A program made the translations under genes and the position numbers. The notes below the pieces were generated by a model. It did not search any database and was not told the DNA's origin. It saw only the letters and a program-made list of their open reading frames with translations. A DNA stretch of 64,000 bases from Arenimonas sp. SCN 70-307 (GTDB lineage Bacteria > Pseudomonadota > Gammaproteobacteria > Xanthomonadales > Xanthomonadaceae), in contig NZ_MEDO01000002.1 in assembly GCF_001724815.1 (NCBI RefSeq), forward strand, positions 62,001 through 126,000, read 5' to 3'. Of the stretch, positions 49,640 to 59,012 are shown piece after piece; the stretch's first letter is position 1; each line of letters starts with the position of its first letter.

Positions 49640-52600
49640 TCAGCCCCGCGCCAGCAGCGCCAGCAGGCCGCGCGCGGTGCGCAGGCGCGAAGCGGCGTCG
49701 GGCAGTTCGAGCTTCAGGCGCAGCTTGTCGGGCCCGTCCATGGAATAGACCTTGGGCTGGGACTGGATGAGGCGGATCACCGACATCGGGTCGATGCTCG
49801 GCTGCGGCACGAACTGGCAGCGGCCGCCGTTCGGGCCCAGCTCGAGCTTGCGGATGCCCAGCGGCGTGGCCTCGAGCTTGAGCTCGGCCACGGCGAAGAG
49901 CTGCTTGGCCGGCTCGGGCAGCAGGCCGAAGCGGTCCACCATCTCCACCTGCAGTTCCTTCAGCGCCTCGGCGCTGCGGGCCGAGGCCACGCGCTTGTAG
50001 AGCGTCAGGCGCGCGTGCACGTCGGGCAGGTAGTCCTCGGGGATGAGCGCCGGCACGTTGAGCTCGACCTCGGCACCGTGGCGCGTGGCCGGGTCGAAGT
50101 CGGGGATCTTGCCGGACTTGATCGACTTGACCGCGCGTTCGAGCAGCTCTGTGTAGAGGCTGAAGCCGATCTCGGCCATCTGGCCGCTCTGGTCCTCGCC
50201 CAGCAGCTCGCCGGCGCCGCGGATCTCCAGGTCGTGCGTGGCCAGGGTGAAGCCCGCGCCCAGCTCCTCGAGCGAGGCCAGGGCTTCGAGCCTCTTGGCG
50301 GCGTCGGAAGTGAGCGTCTTGCGGTCGGGCACCACCAGGTAGGCGTAGGCGCGGTGGTGGCTGCGGCCGACGCGGCCGCGCAGCTGGTGCAGCTGGGCCA
50401 GGCCGAAGCGGTCGGCGCGGTGGATGATGATGGTGTTGGCGCTCGGGATGTCGATGCCCGACTCGATGATGGTGGTGCACACCAGCACGTTGAAGCGCTG
50501 GCGGTGGAAGTCGAGCATCACCTGCTCGAGTTCGCGCTCGGGCATCTGGCCGTGGGCGATGCGGATGCGCGCGGCCGGCACCAGCTCGGCCAGCTCGCGC
50601 GCGGTCTTTTCGATGGTGTCGACTTCGTTGTGCAGGAAGTACACCTGGCCGCCGCGGGCCAGCTCGCGCTGGAAGGCCTCGCGCAGCAGGGCCGGGTCCC
50701 AGGGCGTCACCACCGTCTGCACCGCCAGGCGGTGCGTCGGCGGCGTGGCGATGATGCTCAGCTCGCGCAGGCCGCTCATGGCCATGTTGAGCGTGCGCGG
50801 GATGGGCGTGGCGGTGAGCGTGAGCAGGTGCACCTCGGCGCGCAGCGCCTTCAGGGCCTCCTTCTGGCGCACGCCGAAGCGCTGCTCCTCGTCCACGATC
50901 ACCAGGCCCAGGTCCTTGAACTTCACGTCCGGCTGCAGCAGGCGGTGGGTGCCGACGATGACGTCGATCTTGCCCTCGGCCAGCTGCGCCAGCGCCGCCT
51001 TGATCTCCTTGGGCGACTTGAAGCGGCTGAGCACTTCGACCCGGATCGGCCAGTCGGCGTAGCGGTCGCGGAAATTGCGGTAGTGCTGCTCGGCCAGCAG
51101 CGTGGTCGGCACCAGCACCGCCACCTGCTTGCCGGCGGTGGCGGCGACGAAGGCGGCGCGCACGGCGACCTCGGTCTTGCCGAAGCCGACGTCGCCGCAG
51201 ACCACGCGGTCCATCGGCTGGGACTGGCCGATGTCGGCGATGACGGCGTTGATGGCCGCCAGCTGATCCGGCGTCTCCTCGAACGGGAACGTCGCGGCGA
51301 ACGGCTCGTACATGGCGCGGTCCAGCGGCAGCGCCAGGCCCTGGCGGGCGTGGCGCCGGGCCTGGATCTCGAGCAGCTCGGCGGCCACGTCGCGCACCTT
51401 CTCGGCGGCCTTGCGCTTGGCCTTCTCCCAGGCCTCGCCGCCCAGCGAGTGCAGCGGCGCGTGCTCGGGCGAGGCGCCCGAGTAGCGGCTCACCAGCTGC
51501 AGCTGCGACACCGGCACGTAGAGCTTGTCGCCCTTGGCGTATTCGATCTGCAGGAACTCGCCGCGGATGCCGCCGCTGTCGAGCGCCACCAGGCCCTGGT
51601 AGCGGCCGACGCCGTGGTCCTCGTGCACGATGGGCGCGCCGATGGCGATCTCGCTCAGGTCGCGCAGCACCGTTTCCGGGTCGCGCACGGCCTTGCGCCG
51701 GCGGCGCGACTGCTCGGCGCGCTCGGGGAAGAGCTGGCGCTCGGTGAGCACGGCCAGCGCCGGCTCGCCCAGCGCGAAGCCGTCCTCGAGCGCGGCCACG
51801 GTGATGGCGAAGCGCGCGTCGCCGGCCAGGAAGGCCTGCCAGTCCGGCAGCACCGCCGGCCGCAGTTCGGCACCGGCCAGCAGCTCGAGCAGGGCCTCGC
51901 GGCGTCCGGCGGAATCGGCGGCCAGCAGCACGCGGCCCGGGTAGGCGCGCAGGAAGCCGTGCAGCGCGCTGCCCGGCTCGCCGCCCTTCTGGCTCCAGGG
52001 CAGGCTGGGCGCCGGCTGCTCGGGCAGGGCCGTGGCCTTGTCGGCCTGCGGGTGCTCGCGGCCCAGGAGTTCGACGCGCTCGGCGCGATTGAAGCGCGCG
52101 CGCAGCTCCTCCGGCGGCAGGTACAGCTCGGCCGGCGGCAGGATCGGCCGCTCCAGGTCGTGCCGGCGCTGCTCCCAGCGCTCGCCGGTCTGCGCCCAGA
52201 ACGCCTCCGCGGCCTCGGCCACGCCATCGGCCAGCACCAGCAGGGTTTCGCCCGAAAGGTGCTCGAAGAGGCTGGCGGTGTGCTCGAAGAACAGCGGCAG
52301 GTAGTACTCGATGCCGGCCGGCGTGCCGCCCTGCTTGAGGTCCTGGTAGAGCGGGCAGCGGCGCGGGTCGAAGTCGAAGCGCTCGCTCAGGCGCTCGCGC
52401 ACGCGCTTCGTGCTCGCGTCGTCGAGCGGGAACTCGCGGGCCGGCAGCAGGCGGATGCTGTCGACCGGGTGGTCGGAGCGCTGGGTCTCGGGGTCGAAGC
52501 TGCGCAGCGAATCGATCTCGTCGTCGAACAGCTCGATGCGGTAGGGCCGGTCGGCGCCCATCGGGTAGAGGTCGAGCAGGGCGCCGCGCACGGCGAAGTC

Positions 52601-53104
52601 GCCCGGGTCGAGCACCTGCGGCACGTTGCGGTAGCCGGCGGCCTCGAGCCGGCGCTTTTCGGCGTCGAGGTCCAGGCGCTGGCCCTTGCGCAGGTCGAGC
52701 GTATTGCCGGCGATCCACTCCGGCGGCGGCAGCCGCTGCATCAGCGAGGCCACCGGCACCACCAGCACGCCCTTGCGCGCCGTCGGCAGGCGATACAGCG
52801 CGGCCACGCGCTGGCTGATGATGTCCGGGTGCGGGCTGAACAGGTCGTAGGGCAGGGTCTCCCAGTCGGCGAAGTGCAGCACCGGCAGGGCCGCGTCGCC
52901 CTCGCCGGCGAACACGCGCAGGTCGTGCTCGAGGGCCTGGGCGGCGTGGCTGTCGCGGGTGACGGCCAGCACGAGGCCGTCGTGTCGGCGGGCGGTTTCG
53001 GCCAGGGCGAGGGCGGTCAGGCTGGCGCTGGCGGGGGCGCGCCAGGCGGCGCGCTTCTGGCCCGCACGGGGTCGGGGCGCGCTGGGGAGCTGGGGGTCTT
53101 TCAT
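49640..53104 (-). CDS. mfd: Transcription-repair coupling factor
   Basis: 1154 residues, full length. UvrB-homology region at the N-terminus, RNA-polymerase-interaction domain (HEDHGVGRYQGLVALDSGGI near 510), then the RecG-like translocase: Walker A VCGDVGFGKTEVAVRAAFVA, DEEQ box LVIVDEEQRFGVRQKEALKA, motif III LTATPIPRTLNM and motif VI QLRGRVGRSHHRAYAYL. TRCF domain at the C-terminus. It removes stalled polymerase and recruits UvrA. Confidence 0.97.
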   Translation of the reverse strand: MKDPQLPSAPRPRAGQKRAAWRAPASASLTALALAETARRHDGLVLAVTRDSHAAQALEHDLRVFAGEGDAALPVLHFADWETLPYDLFSPHPDIISQRVAALYRLPTARKGVLVVPVASLMQRLPPPEWIAGNTLDLRKGQRLDLDAEKRRLEAAGYRNVPQVLDPGDFAVRGALLDLYPMGADRPYRIELFDDEIDSLRSFDPETQRSDHPVDSIRLLPAREFPLDDASTKRVRERLSERFDFDPRRCPLYQDLKQGGTPAGIEYYLPLFFEHTASLFEHLSGETLLVLADGVAEAAEAFWAQTGERWEQRRHDLERPILPPAELYLPPEELRARFNRAERVELLGREHPQADKATALPEQPAPSLPWSQKGGEPGSALHGFLRAYPGRVLLAADSAGRREALLELLAGAELRPAVLPDWQAFLAGDARFAITVAALEDGFALGEPALAVLTERQLFPERAEQSRRRRKAVRDPETVLRDLSEIAIGAPIVHEDHGVGRYQGLVALDSGGIRGEFLQIEYAKGDKLYVPVSQLQLVSRYSGASPEHAPLHSLGGEAWEKAKRKAAEKVRDVAAELLEIQARRHARQGLALPLDRAMYEPFAATFPFEETPDQLAAINAVIADIGQSQPMDRVVCGDVGFGKTEVAVRAAFVAATAGKQVAVLVPTTLLAEQHYRNFRDRYADWPIRVEVLSRFKSPKEIKAALAQLAEGKIDVIVGTHRLLQPDVKFKDLGLVIVDEEQRFGVRQKEALKALRAEVHLLTLTATPIPRTLNMAMSGLRELSIIATPPTHRLAVQTVVTPWDPALLREAFQRELARGGQVYFLHNEVDTIEKTARELAELVPAARIRIAHGQMPERELEQVMLDFHRQRFNVLVCTTIIESGIDIPSANTIIIHRADRFGLAQLHQLRGRVGRSHHRAYAYLVVPDRKTLTSDAAKRLEALASLEELGAGFTLATHDLEIRGAGELLGEDQSGQMAEIGFSLYTELLERAVKSIKSGKIPDFDPATRHGAEVELNVPALIPEDYLPDVHARLTLYKRVASARSAEALKELQVEMVDRFGLLPEPAKQLFAVAELKLEATPLGIRKLELGPNGGRCQFVPQPSIDPMSVIRLIQSQPKVYSMDGPDKLRLKLELPDAASRLRTARGLLALLARG

Positions 53105-53143
53105 GAGGCCGCGGAGTTTACCGCAGCCGGCGTGGTCGCCGTT

Positions 53144-53752
53144 TCACGCCCGCCGGCCGGGGCCGGGCGGCGGCCCCAGGTCCAGCGTCACCCGCACCTG
53201 GCCGCCGGAGCCGGGGATGTGCTCGCGGCGAAAACCGATCGCCTGCGAGAGCGCGATCATCGAGGCGTTGTCCTCGAGCACGTCGCCCCAAAGCCGCTCG
53301 ATGCCGTGGGCCTGGGCCCACTCCACCAGGCGCTGCATCATGGCCTTGCCCAGGCCCTGGCCGGCCAGGAAATGCGAGACGAGGATGGCGAACTCGGCGC
53401 TGTCGCCTTCGGGGTCGCGGTCCAGCCGCGCAACGGCGCCCACCAGGGCCTCGCCCGGCGGCAGCGGCTCGGCCGCCACCACCACGAAGTCGCGGCCCGG
53501 CGCCGGATTCACCAGCTGGCCCAGGTAGGCCTCCGACAGCGCCTTGACCGGGTGCAGGTAGCGCCGGCGCACCTCGTCTTCGTTGAGCAGCTGGAAGGCG
53601 CCGGCCATCGGCCCGGCGTCGGCGGGGTGCACGGGTCGCAGCCAGAGCGTGCGGCCGTCGGGAAGGCGCAGCGCTTCGGTGCGCTCGGGGTCCGGGCTCT
53701 TGCGGCGGCGGGAACGGTTCACGGCGGGCAGTGTCGGCCAGTCGTGTTGCAA
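53144..53752 (-). CDS. GNAT-family N-acetyltransferase
   Basis: 202 residues. The basic N-terminal tail RSRRRKSPDPER precedes the domain LWLRPVHPADAGPMAGAFQL. Acetyl-CoA motif A is ILVSHFLAGQGLGKAMMQRL, with motif B MIALSQAIGFRREH. It resembles the GNAT module of acyl-CoA-synthetase-type protein acetyltransferases (Pat-like), here stand-alone. It lies 39 bp before mfd on the same strand. Confidence 0.87.
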   Translation of the reverse strand: MQHDWPTLPAVNRSRRRKSPDPERTEALRLPDGRTLWLRPVHPADAGPMAGAFQLLNEDEVRRRYLHPVKALSEAYLGQLVNPAPGRDFVVVAAEPLPPGEALVGAVARLDRDPEGDSAEFAILVSHFLAGQGLGKAMMQRLVEWAQAHGIERLWGDVLEDNASMIALSQAIGFRREHIPGSGGQVRVTLDLGPPPGPGRRA

Positions 53753-53788
53753 TCGTGCTCTAAACGCCGGCTGCGGCGTTCAGCGCGC

Positions 53789-54187
53789 TCAAGTCGCCTC
53801 GCCGCTGAACTGGGCGAAGGTGACCACGTGGCCGCCGGGCTCGCGGTAGCCGACCTCGGTGGCGCCGTAGAAGGTGGTGCGGCGCGGGAAGGCCAGGGGC
53901 TGGCCGCCCAGCGCCCGCTCGATGGCGTCGATGTCGTCGACTTCGATGAACAGGAAGGTCTTGCCGACTGCGGCTTCCCCGGCGATCGCCGGCACGTCGT
54001 CGGCGATCGAAGCGTGGCTCTGCAGCATGAGCTCGAGGCCCTGCCCGGCGAGGATGACGAAGCCCAGCGCGTCGCCGTGCGGCACCTCCACCGTGCGGGC
54101 CAGGCCCACGGCCTCCCAGAAAGGCAGCGAGGCTTCGACGGACGCCACCGGCAGGACGGCGGTGATCTTCTTCAGGCTCGGCTTCAT
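53789..54187 (-). CDS. VOC-family (glyoxalase/dioxygenase fold) protein
   Basis: 132 residues, one pair of beta-alpha-beta-beta-beta modules. ITAVLPVASVEASLPFWEAV start, LELMLQSHASIADD, FLFIEVDDIDAIERAL, and the closing GYREPGGHVVTFAQF carry the usual metal-site positions. Enzymatic role unknown; it could be a resistance or lyase-like protein. Confidence 0.88.
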   Translation of the reverse strand: MKPSLKKITAVLPVASVEASLPFWEAVGLARTVEVPHGDALGFVILAGQGLELMLQSHASIADDVPAIAGEAAVGKTFLFIEVDDIDAIERALGGQPLAFPRRTTFYGATEVGYREPGGHVVTFAQFSGEAT

Positions 54188-54291
54188 GGCAAGGCTCCGG
54201 GGGGCGTGCGCCGATGATAGGCCCGGCGGCAGCGGGTTGGCGACGCGGGCGCGGGCAGGGGCACAATGGCCGCGAACGAGCAGGAGCGGCC

Positions 54292-55947
54292 ATGTCCACG
54301 CGCGAGCGCTTCACCACCCACGACGTCGACAACCAGCCGCCTTCGCCCTGGCCCGCCGACCTGTGGCGCGACGACCTGCCGCTGCGCGAAGCCGTGGCGC
54401 GCGAGGGCGGCGACTGGGCCGCCGGTGAGCTGGCCGCCTACGGCCGCCTGGCCGGCAACGAGCTGATGGCCTTCGGCCGCCTGGCCAACGAGTTCCGGCC
54501 GCGCTTCCACCCCTTCGATCCGCGCGGCCACCGCCTCGACGAAGTCGAATTCCACCCGGCCTACCACCAGCTGATGGCCACCGCCGTCGAGCACGGGGTG
54601 CCCAACTTCGCCTGGCGCCACGCTGGACGCCGCGGCGCCCACGTGGCGCGCGCCGCGCTGATGTTCCTGCACAACCAGGCCGACCAGGGCAGCAGCTGCC
54701 CGCTGACCATGACCTACGCCTGCGTGCCGGCCCTGCAGCACGCGCCGGGTCTCGCCCGGCAGTGGCTCCCGCGCGTGCGCGACACCCGCTACGACCCGCG
54801 CCACGTGCCCGGCTGGAACAAGCACGGCGTCACCATCGGCATGGGCATGACCGAAAAACAGGGCGGCTCGGACGTGCGCGCCAACACCACCCGCGCCCAG
54901 CCCGTCCCGGGCGACGGCCCGGCGCCGCTTTACGAGCTGGTCGGGCACAAGTGGTTCTTCTCGGCGCCCATGTGCGACGCCTTCCTGGTGCTGGCGCAGG
55001 CGCCCGCCGGCCTGAGCTGCTTCCTGCTGCCGCGCTTCGCGCCCGATGGCCGCCGCAATGCGTACCGGATCCAGCGCCTGAAGGACAAGCTCGGCGACTG
55101 GAGCAACGCCAGCGCCGAGGTCGAGTTCGAGGGCGCGCAGGCCTGGCTCGTGGGCGAGGAGGGTCGCGGCGTGGCCACCATCCTGCAGATGGTGGCGCTC
55201 ACGCGCCTCGATTGCCTGCTCGGCTCGGCCAGCCTGATGCGCCAATCCCTGGTGCAGGCCCTGCATTTCGCCCGCCACCGGCGCAGCTTCGGCCGGCACC
55301 TGTGCGAGCACCCGCTGATGCGCAACGTGCTGGCCGACCTGGCGCTCGAATCCGAAGCCGCCACCGCGCTGGCCTTCCGCGTGGCGCGCGCGGTGGACGC
55401 CAGCGAGCGCGACCCGGCCGAAGCGGCGTTCGCGCGCCTGACCACGGCCCTGGGCAAGTACTGGGTGTGCAAGCGCGCCCCCGGCTTCACCGCCGAGGCC
55501 ATGGAGTGCCTCGGCGGCGTGGGTTACGTGGAGGAGGGCGGCATGCCGCGCCTGTTCCGGCAATCTCCGCTCAATTCGATCTGGGAAGGCAGCGGCAACA
55601 TCCAGTGCCTGGACGTGCTGCGCGCGATGACCCGCGAACCGGGCTGCGTGGACGCCTACTTCGCCGAGCTCGAGTCGGTGCGCGGTGGCCATCCGGCGCT
55701 CGACGCCGAGATCGATGCGCTGCGCAACTTCCTGCGCTCGCCGCCGGACACGCTCGAGGCCGGCGCACGCCGCCTGGCCGAGCGCATGGCCCTGGCCCTG
55801 CAGGCGGCGCTGCTGCTGCGCGGCGCGCCGGCGGTGGTCGCCGCCGCCTTCTGCGCCGCGCGCCTGCACGGCGGCCAGGGCCTGGCCTACGGCACGCTGC
55901 CGGCCGGCCCGGCCTGGGACCTGCTGATCGACCGCGCGCTGCCCTGA
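54292..55947 (+). CDS. aidB: AidB-type acyl-CoA dehydrogenase-like protein
   Basis: 551 residues. AidB pattern: THDVDNQPP near the N-terminus, GSSCPLTMTYACVPALQHAP, GMGMTEKQGGSDVRANTT (flavin region), and CLGGVGYVEEGGMPRLFRQS with SIWEGSGNIQCLDVLRA. E. coli AidB is a flavoprotein of the Ada alkylation response that binds DNA; the fold is that of acyl-CoA dehydrogenases. It is divergent from the VOC gene. Confidence 0.9.
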   Translation: MSTRERFTTHDVDNQPPSPWPADLWRDDLPLREAVAREGGDWAAGELAAYGRLAGNELMAFGRLANEFRPRFHPFDPRGHRLDEVEFHPAYHQLMATAVEHGVPNFAWRHAGRRGAHVARAALMFLHNQADQGSSCPLTMTYACVPALQHAPGLARQWLPRVRDTRYDPRHVPGWNKHGVTIGMGMTEKQGGSDVRANTTRAQPVPGDGPAPLYELVGHKWFFSAPMCDAFLVLAQAPAGLSCFLLPRFAPDGRRNAYRIQRLKDKLGDWSNASAEVEFEGAQAWLVGEEGRGVATILQMVALTRLDCLLGSASLMRQSLVQALHFARHRRSFGRHLCEHPLMRNVLADLALESEAATALAFRVARAVDASERDPAEAAFARLTTALGKYWVCKRAPGFTAEAMECLGGVGYVEEGGMPRLFRQSPLNSIWEGSGNIQCLDVLRAMTREPGCVDAYFAELESVRGGHPALDAEIDALRNFLRSPPDTLEAGARRLAERMALALQAALLLRGAPAVVAAAFCAARLHGGQGLAYGTLPAGPAWDLLIDRALP

Positions 55948-56021
55948 ACCCGCGCTTGCCGAAGGGTTCATGCAGCGTCGGTTGTAATACCCGGCCCCTC
56001 ACCAGGCCAGGAGGCCGTCCC

Positions 56022-56726
56022 ATGCTGCGTTCGATCCTCGCGCTTTCCCTGCTTGCCGCCGCCGGTGCCGCCAGCGCCCAGTGGCAGCCCAGCGCAGAGC
56101 TGGGCATCGTTTCGGCCTCGGGCAACTCCGACACCACCAGCGTCAACGGCCGCTTCGGGCTCAAGGGCGAAGACGCGCTGTGGACGCACGACTACCGCCT
56201 TGCCGCGCTGCGCGCCGAGAGCAACGACGAGACCACGGCCAACCGCTACGAACTCGGCGCCAAGAGCGCGCGCAAGCTTGGCGACCGCGCTTACCTGGGC
56301 GCCGCGGCCCGCTACGAGAACGACGATTTCGCCGCCTACGACTACCAGTCCACGCTGGCGATCAACTACGGCGCCTGGCTGCTGCGCGACGAACGCCGCA
56401 GCTTCCAGCTCGAGGGCGGCCCCGGCCTGCGCCGCGCCCGCCTCTCCGATACCGGCGAAGTCGAAACCAGCGCGCTGCTGCGCGGCTTCGCCGACTACAA
56501 GCACCAGCTGACCGACAGCACGAGCTTCTTCAACACGCTGCTGGTCGAAGCCGGCGACGAGAACACCTTCGCCCAGAACGACATCGGCATCGCGGTGAGC
56601 ATCAACAAGTCGCTGGCGCTCAAGGCGGCCTTCCAGATGCGCCACAACACCGAAGTGCCGGTGGGCACCGAGCGCACGGACACGCTGACCTCGGTGAACA
56701 TCGTCTGGAGCCCGAAGGCCGACTAG
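56022..56726 (+). CDS. DUF481 outer-membrane beta-barrel protein
   Basis: 234 residues. Signal peptide LALSLLAAAGAASAQ. DUF481 hallmarks: ELGIVSASGNSDTTSVNGRF, then alternating strands to SVNIVWSPKAD. Similar to YdiY-like acid-induced proteins. AGGAGG lies 7-12 bp before the ATG. Probable porin-like barrel of unknown role. Confidence 0.9.
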   Translation: MLRSILALSLLAAAGAASAQWQPSAELGIVSASGNSDTTSVNGRFGLKGEDALWTHDYRLAALRAESNDETTANRYELGAKSARKLGDRAYLGAAARYENDDFAAYDYQSTLAINYGAWLLRDERRSFQLEGGPGLRRARLSDTGEVETSALLRGFADYKHQLTDSTSFFNTLLVEAGDENTFAQNDIGIAVSINKSLALKAAFQMRHNTEVPVGTERTDTLTSVNIVWSPKAD

Positions 56727-56758
56727 ACTCGGGGCTCCACGCCATGGAGTCCTCCTGA

Positions 56759-58027
56759 GTGAACCACGCCGCCCGTCGCCCCGAACCGCTGCTGCCACGC
56801 CTGCCGTCGCTGCTGGCTTATCCGGCCACGAAGGCCATGCTCGGCTTCATGGCGGCGCTGGCGCTGTTCCGGCTGCTGGCGCACGCGCCGAACATCCTGG
56901 GCCTGCTGTTCGAACTGGCCTTCTGGGTGATGGGCTACAAGCTCGCGGTCGAGGCGCTGGTGAACACGGCGCACGGGCGCTACGAAGCCCTGCACGGCGA
57001 AGACCTGATGGCCACCGACGGCGACGGCGTCGAGCAGCTGGTGCTCGGCGTGCTGGCGGCGGTGGCGCTGGCGGCGACCGCGCGCTGGGCCGGGCTGGCG
57101 CCCGCGCTGGTCCTGATGGCCGCCATCGTTCTGTTCATGCCGGCGGCGGTGATGCTGCTGTCGATCAACCACAGCCTGGCCAACGCGCTCAATCCGCTGG
57201 CCTGGTTCGCGCTCATCGGGCGCGTGGGCTTGCCCTACTTCGGGGTGGTGGCGGTGTTCACGGTGCTATCGATTGCTTCGGAAGCCCTGCAGTGGGTCTT
57301 CGAGTCCACCCTGGGCTGGGCGGGCATCGTGCCGGCCGGTTTCGTGTCGCTGTTCGCGCTGGTGGCGGGCTACCACATGCTGGGCGACCTGATTCATCGC
57401 CACGCGGCGGTGCTCGGCCTGGACATCACGCCGGCGGTGCAGCGCGCGACCTACGCCAACCCGGTCGAGGACGCGACGATGGCCAGCGCGGCCGAGCGGG
57501 CCGGGCAGGGCGACCCGGCCGCGGCCGCCGAGCTGCTGGCCGGCCTGTTCCGCGGCCGCGGCGCGTCCGACCCGGTGCACGAGCAGTACCGCCGTTATCT
57601 GGTCGCCGCCGGCCAACTGGACAAGCTGGCCGCGCACGACCGCGAGTACGTCTCCAGCCTGATGGTCACCGGCAAGGACAAGGCGGCGCTGGCGGTAGCC
57701 ACCGACACGATGGCGCGGGTGCCGGGCTTCCAGCTGGATTTGCCCGACCAGATCGCCCGCCTCGTGGCGCTTGCCGCCCGCCAGGGTCAGTCGCAGCTCG
57801 CGGTGGCCCTGGCCCGCGATTTCGAAGCCCGCTTCCCGCAAAGCCCCGACCTGCCCGACGTGGCGCTTGCCGCGGCCCGCCTGCAAAGCGAGCGCCTCGG
57901 CCAGGACGCCGCCGCCCGCGACCGCCTGCGCGCGCTCGTCCAGTCCCACCCGGGGCATCCGGCCGCCGTGCCGGCCAGGCAGCTGCTCACCGCGCTGGAA
58001 CAGGTCTTGGGCGCACCGGGAAAATAA
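56759..58027 (+). CDS. Polytopic membrane protein with C-terminal TPR-like domain, unknown
   Basis: 422 residues, GTG start 32 bp after the DUF481 gene. About five to six transmembrane helices lie in residues 25-205 (for example AMLGFMAALALFRLLA, and LVLMAAIVLFMPAAVMLLS). Residues about 240-420 form a soluble helical region with TPR-like spacing (AELLAGLFRGRG, DREYVSSLMVTGKDKAAL). I recognise no catalytic motif. Codon use matches neighbours. Confidence 0.8.
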   Translation: MNHAARRPEPLLPRLPSLLAYPATKAMLGFMAALALFRLLAHAPNILGLLFELAFWVMGYKLAVEALVNTAHGRYEALHGEDLMATDGDGVEQLVLGVLAAVALAATARWAGLAPALVLMAAIVLFMPAAVMLLSINHSLANALNPLAWFALIGRVGLPYFGVVAVFTVLSIASEALQWVFESTLGWAGIVPAGFVSLFALVAGYHMLGDLIHRHAAVLGLDITPAVQRATYANPVEDATMASAAERAGQGDPAAAAELLAGLFRGRGASDPVHEQYRRYLVAAGQLDKLAAHDREYVSSLMVTGKDKAALAVATDTMARVPGFQLDLPDQIARLVALAARQGQSQLAVALARDFEARFPQSPDLPDVALAAARLQSERLGQDAAARDRLRALVQSHPGHPAAVPARQLLTALEQVLGAPGK

Positions 58028-58125
58028 ACGCCAGATCAATAAGTTGCAGGGTATGACTTCCGGCCCATGGACGGTGCGCTTAGGTGTTGTAGATTACCAG
58101 CACACCAACTCACGAGGCCCCGGCC

Positions 58126-58371
58126 ATGAATGCCCTGAACTCCTTCTACCGCCTGTTCCCGACCCGCCCGGTCGCGTCCGTGCCGGTGACCCGGGCGGCC
58201 GTCGCCAAGCCCGCCACCCCGGTGGCCGTCCTGGCCGACGCCGTCAGCCCGGCCCGCGCCGACCGCTACCGCCAGCGCGACTTCGGCACCGGTTACGGCC
58301 GCTCCAGCGGCTATGCCCAGGACCGCAGCTACGCCATGGTCTCCAGCCACCGCCTCGTGCGCGTCGGCTGA
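58126..58371 (+). CDS. Small basic hypothetical protein
   Basis: 81 residues, not recognised. The first half is rich in Ala, Pro and Val (VPVTRAAVAKPATPVAVLAD), the second in Arg, Tyr, Ser and Gly (RYRQRDFGTGYGRSSGYAQD). No transmembrane helix or cysteine. The 98 bp before it are relatively AT-rich and could hold a promoter. Coding status is likely but not certain; the stop falls 5 bp before the convergent phosphoribosyltransferase. Confidence 0.55.
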   Translation: MNALNSFYRLFPTRPVASVPVTRAAVAKPATPVAVLADAVSPARADRYRQRDFGTGYGRSSGYAQDRSYAMVSSHRLVRVG

Positions 58372-58375
58372 AGGC

Positions 58376-59011
58376 TCAGCGATCGAGCAGGTGGCGGACC
58401 TCGTCGTCCGCCACCTGCGGGAACGAATCGTAATAGGCGCCGACCGCGCTGAAGTCGCGCGGCGTCGCCAGGCAGGCCACCTCGTCGGCCAGCGTTTCGC
58501 AGCGTGCCACTGCTTCGGGCGCGCCCACCGGCACCGCCACGCCAAGTTGCCCCGCGCCCAGCGCGCGCAGCGCCGACAGCGCCACCGCCATCGTCGCGCC
58601 CGTGGCCAGCCCGTCATCCACCACCAGTACCGGGCGGCCCGCCACGTCCAGCGGCGCGCGGCCGCCGCGGTAGGCGCGCTCGCGGCGCGCCAGTTCGCGT
58701 TGCTCGGCCGCGGCCAGCGCCGCCAGCTCGTCCTCTTCGATGCCGGCCGTCGCGATCACGCCCGGGTTGCGCACCATCGCGCCGCCGCTGGCGATCGCCG
58801 CCAGCGCCACCTCGGGCTGCGCCGGCCAGCCGACCTTGCGCACCACCAGCACGTCCAGCGGCGCGTCGAGGGCCTTGGCCACTTCCGCCGCCACCGGCAC
58901 GCCGCCGCGCGGCAGCGCCAGCACCTGCAGGCCCGGGAGCCCGCGCCAGTGGCCCAGGGCCGCGGCGAGGGCGCGGCCGGCGTCGCGGCGGTCGCGGAAG
59001 CGCATCGCCAC
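58376..59011 (-). CDS. Phosphoribosyltransferase family protein
   Basis: 211 residues. The PRPP-binding loop is PVLVVDDGLATGATMAVAL (about 118-136). The N-terminus GRALAAALGHWRGLPGLQVL and VLALPRGGVPVAAEVAKAL match the stand-alone type-I phosphoribosyltransferases often found with dienelactone-hydrolase domains. Substrate base unknown. It starts one base before the serine-hydrolase stop on the same strand. Confidence 0.9.
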   Translation of the reverse strand: MAMRFRDRRDAGRALAAALGHWRGLPGLQVLALPRGGVPVAAEVAKALDAPLDVLVVRKVGWPAQPEVALAAIASGGAMVRNPGVIATAGIEEDELAALAAAEQRELARRERAYRGGRAPLDVAGRPVLVVDDGLATGATMAVALSALRALGAGQLGVAVPVGAPEAVARCETLADEVACLATPRDFSAVGAYYDSFPQVADDEVRHLLDR

Positions 59012-59012
59012 C

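Noticed and set aside
49169..54217. 1682-codon open frame on the plus strand
   Set aside because: It runs antisense through mfd and neighbouring genes, has no domain signatures and a low-complexity translation; a by-product of high GC.
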